The notes below the pieces were generated by a model that saw nothing but the letters and a program-made list of their open reading frames with translations, was not told the DNA's origin and ran no database searches. This document shows positions 1 through 5,190 of a stretch of DNA of 6,204 nt, piece by piece. The first letter of the stretch is position 1. Each line of letters begins with the position of its first letter. This stretch comes from JBAZAX01 sp041671765. GTDB lineage: Bacteria; Babelota; Babeliae; Babelales; RVW-14. The stretch lies in the NCBI GenBank assembly GCA_041671765.1, contig JBAZAX010000046.1, positions 1 to 6,204 of the forward strand, read 5' to 3'. Position numbers and translations under genes: made by a program.

Positions 1-666
1 AAATTTCCAAAGTTTGGGCAAAAAAGCTCTATTATTCGTGCAGCTGTGGAATGGGATAAATTTTATACTCCTGCATTAAAAAAACATGAAATTTCTTTAG
101 ACAAGGCTTGTCCTGAAAAGTCTTTTGTTATTGGAACAATTTCGTGCTTTAAGCCCCAAAAAAATTTATTCGATCTTTTAAATGCATTTAAAATTTTACA
201 TAGCAAGCTATCGGAAGAAAATAAAAAAATAGTGCGCTTGCAGATTATAGGCGATGGCGTTTTGAGGTATCAAATTGAGGAATGGATTAGTAAAAATAAT
301 TTATCCGAAAAAATAGATTTGCTTGGTTGGCAGAATAATGTTGAAGTTTGGATGCGGGGCTGGAAAGTTTTTGCGATGAGCTCTTTATGGGAAGGATTGC
401 CTATAGCCGTTGTTGAGGCGCGTTTGTGCAAGTTGCCCGTTGTTACGTATGACGTAGGAGGAATATTTGAGGTTATTTTTAATGGCCAAAATGGTTTTTT
501 AGTTTCTCCTAAAAATTTTGATAAATTGTCGGATTGTTTGAGACTTTTAATTGAAAATAAAGAGTTATGGCAAAAAATGAGTAATTTCAATGATGAGATT
601 AGTGATTTTAGTGATCATGTAATGATAGATAAGCATGTACAACTTTACCAAAAAATTTTGCAATAG
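1..666 (+). CDS. Glycosyltransferase family 4 (group 1), C-terminal part, 5' end outside window
   Basis: This is the nucleotide-sugar-binding half of a GT-B glycosyltransferase. The reading frame is open to base 1, so the GTG at 46 is not the real start: the residues before it (SSIIRAAVEWDKFYTP, codons 9-24) match the linker strand that precedes the C-terminal domain in GT4 enzymes. In order, one sees the first Rossmann strand with a Lys-containing turn (GTISCFKPQKN), the strand and loop LQIIGDG, and LLGWQNNVEVWM. Next comes the family's E-x7-E signature, EGLPIAVVE, with Glu codons at 391 and 415; these residues contact the donor sugar nucleotide. A G-rich VGGIFEVI segment and a C-terminal helix finish the domain. 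The family transfers sugars from activated donors, usually at the cytoplasmic face for LPS, capsule or exopolysaccharide. Donor and acceptor cannot be told from sequence. The acceptor domain lies off the window, and no terminator follows the TAG. Confidence 0.93.
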   Translation, partial: KFPKFGQKSSIIRAAVEWDKFYTPALKKHEISLDKACPEKSFVIGTISCFKPQKNLFDLLNAFKILHSKLSEENKKIVRLQIIGDGVLRYQIEEWISKNNLSEKIDLLGWQNNVEVWMRGWKVFAMSSLWEGLPIAVVEARLCKLPVVTYDVGGIFEVIFNGQNGFLVSPKNFDKLSDCLRLLIENKELWQKMSNFNDEISDFSDHVMIDKHVQLYQKILQ

Positions 667-711
667 ACTTTCCTTTCAATCTCAACCAAAAATTACGAAT
701 TAATGAAATTT

Positions 712-741
712 TTGACTTAATGAAAAATCATCTGTTACGAT
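712..741 (+). promoter_or_regulatory. Candidate sigma70 promoter with extended -10 for the acylphosphatase-like gene
   Basis: TTGACT at 712-717 (5 of 6 to the -35 consensus) is followed after 18 bases by TACGAT at 736-741 (4 of 6 to the -10). A TG at 733-734 gives the extended -10 pattern TGnTACGAT. Transcription would start near 748, leaving a leader of about 36 bases before the ATG at 784. The -10 itself is weak, so this is a candidate only. Confidence 0.4.
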
Positions 742-783
742 TACGCGAGTTTTGTTGATTTTCATTTTGAAAAGGGAAAAGGA

Positions 784-1059
784 ATGAGAAAGTGTCTTTT
801 GATTACAATTACCGGTAGTGTTCAAATTGAAGCATACAAATTATTTATTCAAAAAAATGCAGGAGTATTGGGGATAGAAGGAACTATTCAGGGTGGGAAT
901 GACGGACTTATTTTACATGCTTGTGGTGTATCGGATAAGCTAGATAATTTTATCGATCTTCTTTATAAAGGTATCGAAAAATCCAAACTGAAAGATATTT
1001 TGGTTGAGCCTTTTGTTACAGAAAAAGACTACAGGGGAGTTTTTAGAATTATAGGTTAA
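784..1059 (+). CDS. Acylphosphatase-fold protein with altered active site
   Basis: This 91-residue protein has the usual length of the acylphosphatase family, small ferredoxin-like alpha/beta enzymes that hydrolyse acyl phosphates in the cytoplasm. The whole chain aligns without gaps through the first 60 or so residues: ITGSVQ (9-14) corresponds to the family's GxVQGVGFR loop, AGVLGIEGTIQ (26-36) to the A..lG..GwV segment, and NDG (39-41) to the turn before the second strand. LDNFIDLLYKG follows as helix 2, and FRIIG ends the protein like the family's F-x-I C-terminus. The active site differs: the catalytic Arg of GVGFR is Lys19, the phosphate loop reads IEAYK, and the catalytic Asn falls on Gly37. 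The Trp before it is Thr34. The protein is therefore probably a weak or inactive relative, perhaps a binding protein. AAAGGG at 771-776, 7 bases before ATG 784, supports the start. The gene stands alone. Confidence 0.75.
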   Translation: MRKCLLITITGSVQIEAYKLFIQKNAGVLGIEGTIQGGNDGLILHACGVSDKLDNFIDLLYKGIEKSKLKDILVEPFVTEKDYRGVFRIIG

Positions 1060-1087
1060 ATTAATTACAAGTATAGTATTTTTACTT

Positions 1088-1134
1088 CTGTCCGTCTATG
1101 CATTTAAAACGCATTGTCGGACAGTCTAGCTTTT
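1088..1134 (+). terminator. Hairpin, possible terminator of the acylphosphatase-like gene
   Basis: CTGTCCG (1088-1094) pairs perfectly with CGGACAG (1118-1124). Inside, ATGC (1098-1101) pairs with GCAT (1111-1114) around an A/T loop. The stem begins 28 bases after the stop codon, and a short TTTT lies at 1131-1134, seven bases past the stem. The hairpin is clear. Terminator function is uncertain because the T-run is short and displaced. Confidence 0.45.
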
Positions 1135-1160
1135 ATTGATCTATTTAAAGTATGACCTTA

Positions 1161-1209
1161 ACCGCAGCCTGGCGGTGCCAGAAGAAGCTTTGTAGAAGCG
1201 AAGACTGGC
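1161..1209 (-). other. Structured 3' trailer of tRNA-Glu, with mutually exclusive hairpins
   Basis: Three short perfect stems share this stretch. ACCGC (1161-1165) pairs with GCGGT (1172-1176). CTGGC (1169-1173) pairs with GCCAG (1177-1181) over a GGT triloop. GCCAG (1177-1181) also pairs with CTGGC (1205-1209), enclosing GCTT/AAGC (1187-1190 with 1196-1199) and a symmetrical purine-rich internal loop on the + strand (AAGAA opposite GAAGA). The first and third can form together, side by side; the second excludes both. On the minus strand the outermost arm includes the CCA end of the tRNA, so the structure could matter for 3' processing or stop transcription. It could equally be a dispersed repeat. 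It has no U-run of its own. Confidence 0.4.
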
Positions 1210-1280
1210 AGCCCCAAGGGGAATCGAACCCCTATTTCTGCCTTGAGAGGGCAATGTCCTAACCGTTAGACGATGGGGCC
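1206..1280 (-). tRNA. tRNA-Glu (anticodon CTC)
   Basis: The minus strand folds into a complete cloverleaf of 75 bases including the encoded CCA (1206-1208). The acceptor stem is GGCCCCA with TGGGGCT, ending in a G-U pair. The D arm is GTCT-AACGGTTA-GGAC. The anticodon stem TTGCC/GGCAG carries the loop CTCTCAA, giving anticodon CTC, which reads GAG. The T arm is AGGGG-TTCGATT-CCCCT with the invariant TTCGA. The discriminator base is G, as in bacterial tRNA-Glu. It is transcribed away from the Omp85 gene, with no neighbouring tRNA in the window. Confidence 0.97.
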
Positions 1281-1311
1281 GCATTTCAAAAATCTATTTT
1301 TTTCATGTATC

Positions 1312-1343
1312 CTTACGATATGGGGATAACCTCATATCATAAG
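1312..1343. repeat. 32-base imperfect palindrome between tRNA-Glu and the Omp85 gene
   Basis: The left arm CTTACGATATGGGG (1312-1325) and right arm CCTCATATCATAAG (1330-1343) are separated by ATAA. Of 14 positions, 12 are Watson-Crick pairs, one is a G-T wobble (1323 with 1332) and one is a C-A mismatch (1316 with 1339). No U-run follows on either strand, so a terminator is unlikely. It sits 31 bases upstream of tRNA-Glu and 67 bases upstream of the GTG at 1411, overlapping the candidate -10 of the tRNA. This fits an operator for a dimeric regulator or a leader hairpin. Confidence 0.5.
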
Positions 1344-1365
1344 CTAATTTGCAAAAATCATACAA
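1336..1365 (-). promoter_or_regulatory. Weak candidate promoter for tRNA-Glu
   Basis: Read on the minus strand, TATGAT (1341 down to 1336) matches the -10 consensus at 5 of 6 positions. TTGTAT (1365 down to 1360), 18 bases upstream, keeps only the TTG of the -35. Transcription would begin near 1329, about 49 bases before the mature tRNA. The -10 lies within the right arm of the palindrome at 1312-1343. Confidence 0.27.
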
Positions 1366-1410
1366 AATAAAAATGAAATAGTAAAGCAGTAGAGAATTTT
1401 AGGCAGAGAT

Positions 1411-4335
1411 GTGCATATAAATAAAAAATTAATTTTACATTTATTTTCAATTATTTTTATATCAAATTTTTTGATATATGGGTTAAATTGTGGTTATGGT
1501 GGAACATTCCCCAAACTTTTTAATCAAGCGGGGGGTTTCAATTCAGCCTCTTTTCTTTTAAGCAAAATAACACTTGAATGTGATATTCCTTTTTCTATCG
1601 AAGAATTTTTGTATTTGACTGAATTAAAGCCAAATACAATTGTAACACCCGAGGCTGTTGATAAAGCCTATCAAATTCTTATGTCAAAAAAACGATTTAA
1701 TAATATTGATGTAGATATGTTTGATTTTGGCGCAGGCAAGCATTTACACTTTAAGCTCAGCGCGAATTGGATATTTAGAAAACTTAAATTTGAAGGCATA
1801 TGGTTTGGAAAGCAAAAATACATGTCACTTTATGCGCAACAACCGGGAGATGTATTCGATTCTATTTTGCACGAAGAATCTTTAAAATCGATAAAGCAAT
1901 ATTTAAAAGACCAAGGGTATTTGGGCTGTGTTGTTGAAGATGAGTTAATATATAACAAAAAATATAAATCTATTGAGGCAAGGGTAAAAGTTGATCGTGG
2001 GCGTCGTTTCACGGTAAAAGACGTTGAGTTTAAAATTGATAATCAGAAATATCAAAACTTGGGCCCATTTTTTAAGAAAAAATTTGGGAGTAGTTTGGTT
2101 AATTCTAGTTATGCGAAAAAAGCATTCAGGAAACAGGCAAAAAGGATTTTAACACTTTTAAACCAGAAGGGCTTTGTTGGTCCGCATATTACAGTTAAAC
2201 GGAGTATAAATTTAAAAAAACATACGCTAGATTTGATTTTTGATATTCAGATTGGTAAACGTAAAATTGTTAAATTCCAAGGGAATAGTCTTTTTTCGGA
2301 GAAAAAAATTAAAGATGATATTATTGGAAATAATCAGCCAGAATGGTTATTTTCTCCAGATATCATTTCAGAACAACTTAGATACGAATATTATAAAAAT
2401 GGATTTTGGGATGTTTCAATTGATTACCAAAAAAAAGCTGACTATGGCTATTTTTTTACAGTCAATGAGGGATTGCCTATAACCATTGAAAATATTGAGG
2501 TTAAAGATTATATCACTCATATTCCGGAATCAACAAATGTTTTTTGGGAAGACATATTGGTTAAAAAATTATTTGATCAAGAAAAACTTGATGCCGGTAT
2601 TTCTAAGCTTTGTGATTTTTATCAGTTCCAGGGTTTTTGGGATTTTAGAATTGTTGACAAAAAATTTGTGCATAATGCTGAGTCAAAAACTTACTCAGTT
2701 CAAATTTTTGTCGATAAAGGGATTCAAAGATTTTGGGGTGGTGTAGAAATTGAAAAATTCAGAGATCTTGAGAATAATGAATTTTTTAAAAAGTATTCAT
2801 TAGTTGCAGATAACCAACTTGTTCCATTTGACCTAAAATGGCTCTATGAGCAAAGATTTTTTTTGCTGGATTATTTTAAGAAGCTAGGTTTTTGGTATGC
2901 AGAAATTGAACCTGAATTAATTGAGGTGGATTCCGGGAAGACGGACCTTCAAGGAGTAAAAGTTTCAGTACGTTGGAAAATTGATCCGGGGCAAAAAGTT
3001 AAATTTGGTAAAGTTCTTTTACGTGGCAATACAAGGCTACCATTCAAAGAGGTGTTGAAAAAGGTAAAATTCAAAGAAGGCGATGATTGGTCTCGTAAAA
3101 AAATTGAACTTACGAGAAATAAATTAAAGAGGTTGGATGTTTTTAAGACCGTTCAAATTCAGCCATATCAAATGTCAAAAAACGTTAGCGAAAAGCCAAT
3201 AATTTTATCATTGGTGGACGATGACCCGTTTGAGTTTCGTTTACGTGTAGGTTATTTTGTAACAAGTAAAAATATTATTCAGATTAAACATCAGTCAACT
3301 CCAAAAATTGGTTCATCGTTGATTTTAAAAAATCCTCTAAACAAGGCAGATAGGTTATCGTTGGATTTTGATTGGACCGAATTTGAACGAAAATTCGATA
3401 CACAATATCAGCTGCCATCATTTTTTAGTTATCCTGCGATTACCAAGTTTAAAGTTTATTCCAATAAATATATTCAGCCTGTTCAGATTGGTAAAACGGC
3501 TCCTGCATATACATCCTTGCAAAACGGTTTTTTAATTGGTTTGAACGATGAATACAAAGAGTGTTACCATTGGGGTATTAATGTTGGTAATGAATGGATG
3601 ACTACAAAAAATATTCATGGATATCTTAAACTATCTCCTGACTTGGTAGATGTATCAGCGCCATATCTTTTTATTGAGCCGTCATTGGTTATAGATAAAT
3701 TGGACGATAGGCTAAACCCAAAAAAGGGGCTTATGAGTTTTGCTTCATTAAAACTTATGGCACCGGAAAAAATTGGAATATGTTCAGCTAAATTACAAGT
3801 TGAGCAGTCCGCATTTTATCCAATTTATAAAGACTTTGTTTTGGGAACAAGAGTTAGGTTTGGGCACGTTTTTAGACGAAAATTTGAAGATATCATGCCG
3901 ATAGAGCGTTTCTACCTTGGTGGTCCATATTCCGTTCGTGGTTATGAGATTGATTCGTTGCCGCCGCTTGGAATTACGGATACATATCCAGATGGTAGAG
4001 TTGAACGTTATACTGCATATCAAATTAAAAACCCACCACCACCAGGCGTTACTCGTGAGTATACCATCCAGGGTGGAAGTTCTATGGCCAATGTAAACCT
4101 GGAGTTACGAGTGCCAATATTTAATAATTTTTATGGAGTAGTATTTCAAGATCTTGGAGCCCTTAGCCAAACGGGCTTGGGCGGTTTTAAAATGTGGTTT
4201 CCAACATCAGGAGTAGGAGTACGCTACAAAACTCCAATTGGATCGGTCCGATTTGATATTGGTTGGAAATGGGAGAAGCGTATGCCTGGCGATAGTAGTT
4301 ATGGATGGCACCTTGTATTTGGTGAATCATTCTAG
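1411..4335 (+). CDS. bamA: Omp85 outer-membrane protein (BamA/TamA family) with about seven POTRA domains
   Basis: The product (974 residues) should insert beta-barrel proteins into the outer membrane. A signal peptide occupies about residues 1-27 (basic HINKK, then a hydrophobic stretch). POTRA-like units follow at roughly 50-118, 119-197, 198-283, 284-355, 356-437, 438-527 and 528-605. Five share a G-[FY] turn after helix 2 (DQGY, QKGF, KNGF, FQGF, KLGF), and the last has the classic LLRGNTRLPF strand-turn. The barrel runs from about 606 to the end. It contains ERFYLGGPYSVRGYE, with the VRGY lid-loop motif at 842-845, then SSMANVNLELRVPI and GVVFQDLG, and ends in Phe974 as an outer-membrane beta-signal. 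E. coli BamA has five POTRAs in about 810 residues, hence the extra length. The start is GTG 1411: an in-frame TAG lies at 1390, AGG at 1401-1403 is a weak ribosome site, and the nearby ATG 1409 is out of frame. The BamA symbol is inferred; a TamA-like or second Omp85 paralogue is possible. Confidence 0.92.
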   Translation: MHINKKLILHLFSIIFISNFLIYGLNCGYGGTFPKLFNQAGGFNSASFLLSKITLECDIPFSIEEFLYLTELKPNTIVTPEAVDKAYQILMSKKRFNNIDVDMFDFGAGKHLHFKLSANWIFRKLKFEGIWFGKQKYMSLYAQQPGDVFDSILHEESLKSIKQYLKDQGYLGCVVEDELIYNKKYKSIEARVKVDRGRRFTVKDVEFKIDNQKYQNLGPFFKKKFGSSLVNSSYAKKAFRKQAKRILTLLNQKGFVGPHITVKRSINLKKHTLDLIFDIQIGKRKIVKFQGNSLFSEKKIKDDIIGNNQPEWLFSPDIISEQLRYEYYKNGFWDVSIDYQKKADYGYFFTVNEGLPITIENIEVKDYITHIPESTNVFWEDILVKKLFDQEKLDAGISKLCDFYQFQGFWDFRIVDKKFVHNAESKTYSVQIFVDKGIQRFWGGVEIEKFRDLENNEFFKKYSLVADNQLVPFDLKWLYEQRFFLLDYFKKLGFWYAEIEPELIEVDSGKTDLQGVKVSVRWKIDPGQKVKFGKVLLRGNTRLPFKEVLKKVKFKEGDDWSRKKIELTRNKLKRLDVFKTVQIQPYQMSKNVSEKPIILSLVDDDPFEFRLRVGYFVTSKNIIQIKHQSTPKIGSSLILKNPLNKADRLSLDFDWTEFERKFDTQYQLPSFFSYPAITKFKVYSNKYIQPVQIGKTAPAYTSLQNGFLIGLNDEYKECYHWGINVGNEWMTTKNIHGYLKLSPDLVDVSAPYLFIEPSLVIDKLDDRLNPKKGLMSFASLKLMAPEKIGICSAKLQVEQSAFYPIYKDFVLGTRVRFGHVFRRKFEDIMPIERFYLGGPYSVRGYEIDSLPPLGITDTYPDGRVERYTAYQIKNPPPPGVTREYTIQGGSSMANVNLELRVPIFNNFYGVVFQDLGALSQTGLGGFKMWFPTSGVGVRYKTPIGSVRFDIGWKWEKRMPGDSSYGWHLVFGESF

Positions 4336-4370
4336 TAAGTGTATATTAATATTAGGTTACGGTTTCGCAA

Positions 4371-4409
4371 CATTTGTTATCAAATGAACTATTCACTCAA
4401 ATATTTTTT
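4371..4409 (+). terminator. Weak hairpin after the Omp85 gene
   Basis: CATTTG (4371-4376) and CAAATG (4381-4386) form a perfect 6-base stem with a TTAT loop, 35 bases after the stop codon. Six T residues follow at 4404-4409, too far from the stem for a textbook intrinsic terminator. The stem is AT-rich. The rest of the gap up to 4487 shows nothing recognisable. Confidence 0.25.
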
Positions 4410-4487
4410 GTATTTAATAATTTAGGAAGAGGGTCTCAGTATCGGGTGTAAATAAGAGATTAGTTACTTTAAATATCCTTAATTGCG

Positions 4488-4515
4488 TTGACATAGATAT
4501 TCATGTTGTTAAAAT
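4488..4515 (+). promoter_or_regulatory. Sigma70 promoter with extended -10 for the signal-peptide ATPase gene
   Basis: A perfect TTGACA (4488-4493) is followed after 16 bases by TAAAAT (4510-4515, 5 of 6). A TG at 4507-4508 completes the extended -10 form TGnTAAAAT. A second TAAAAT occurs ten bases on (4520-4525) but is badly spaced from the -35. The predicted start near 4522 gives a leader of about 43 bases before ATG 4565. This is the strongest promoter in the window and shows that the ATPase is transcribed separately from the Omp85 gene. Confidence 0.7.
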
Positions 4516-4554
4516 TGTGTAAAATTTATCATCTGAAATAATTACGCAAAATAT

Positions 4555-4558
4555 GGAG
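4555..4558 (+). promoter_or_regulatory. Shine-Dalgarno site that fixes the ATPase start at 4565
   Basis: GGAG lies six bases before ATG 4565, ideal spacing. The in-frame ATG at 4553 has only AT-rich sequence before it, and its own second codon forms this GGAG. The choice removes MEKV from the product and leaves MKKLLLV, a typical signal-peptide beginning. Confidence 0.75.
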
Positions 4559-4564
4559 AAAGTT

Positions 4565-5155
4565 ATGAAAAAATTACTTTTAGTTACAGTTTTTGTTTTT
4601 AATCTAGCATCAATTTTTTGTCAGCCTATAAAAGTTGTGTTTACGGGTGGTCCGTGCACAGGTAAAACAACGTTGATAAATGCGTTTAAAAGTAAGGGGT
4701 ATTATGTAATTCGAGAGGCTGCAACAACTGTTATAGAAGAAGAGCAAAAAAGTGGAAACATGACCCCGTGGAGTAATCTGGATCAATTTCAGCTTAAAAT
4801 TGTTGCCAAACAAGAAGAATGTTTAGATTTGGCTTTAAAATTGTCGCATCATAAAGAGCTTATATTCTTTGATAGAGCATGTATAGACAGTTTTACCTAC
4901 TGCAAATTCAACAATCAAACAATACCCCAGGAACTCACAGAATTATTAAAAAAAGTTAGGTATGACTATATTTTCCTACTTGATTTTGTAAAGACTTATT
5001 CATCCAACGGAGTTCGTCACGAGGGCATAGAAGAGGCTCGCAAAATACATAATCTTTTAAATGATGTTTATACATCCCTTGGGTACACGGTTATTAACGT
5101 TCCAGCATTAACAGTCGATGAGCGCGTCGAATTTGTGTTGAACAAGTTGCGATAA
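4565..5155 (+). CDS. AAA_28-like P-loop ATPase/kinase with N-terminal signal peptide
   Basis: This 196-residue protein joins two normally incompatible parts. Residues 1-19 look like a Sec signal peptide: MKK, the hydrophobic run LLLVTVFVFNLASIF, then Cys19-Gln20 as a possible cleavage site (no good lipobox). Almost at once comes a P-loop NTPase of the NadR-kinase/AAA_28 type. Its Walker A GGPCTGKT is at 28-35, followed by an REAA strand-turn (50-53) and the MTPW..LDQFQLKIVAKQ region (66-83). The DR motif is FFDRACID (101-108), with Asp103/Arg104, and a lid segment GVRHEG (149-154) carries an Arg and Glu. A C-terminal DERVEFVL helix closes the domain, which appears complete. The family binds ATP or GTP and probably phosphorylates a small substrate, which is unknown here. 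With Lys2-Lys3 inside, the domain would end up outside the inner membrane. A membrane-anchored or non-cleaved leader is the alternative. The gene has its own promoter and is convergent with the methyltransferase 35 bases on. Confidence 0.85.
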   Translation: MKKLLLVTVFVFNLASIFCQPIKVVFTGGPCTGKTTLINAFKSKGYYVIREAATTVIEEEQKSGNMTPWSNLDQFQLKIVAKQEECLDLALKLSHHKELIFFDRACIDSFTYCKFNNQTIPQELTELLKKVRYDYIFLLDFVKTYSSNGVRHEGIEEARKIHNLLNDVYTSLGYTVINVPALTVDERVEFVLNKLR

Positions 5156-5190
5156 ATTCATGCGATTGAATTAAATTATATTGCCGTATG

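Noticed and set aside
46..48. GTG as the start of the glycosyltransferase.
   Set aside because: The frame is open back to base 1 and the residues before the GTG match the conserved lead-in to the domain, so the gene simply enters from the left edge.
1164..1280. GCCTGGCGG near 1167 recalls the start of 5S rRNA.
   Set aside because: The following sequence does not match 5S, and a 5S-length gene would run into the tRNA on the opposite strand.
2240..2746. Overlapping + strand reading frames inside the Omp85 gene, and minus-strand frames at 270-590, 1830-2012, 3793-4023 and 4610-4813.
   Set aside because: They lie within well-supported genes, show no recognisable domains and have no convincing ribosome sites; they are shadow frames.
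4553..4564. Upstream ATG giving a four-residue-longer ATPase (MEKV...).
   Set aside because: It has no ribosome site, whereas ATG 4565 has GGAG at six bases; the shorter start also gives a cleaner signal peptide.
5155..5172. Inverted repeat AATTCA-TGCGAT-TGAATT between the convergent ATPase and methyltransferase genes, as a bidirectional terminator.
   Set aside because: Six AT-rich pairs with no U-run on either strand; likely chance in AT-rich DNA.
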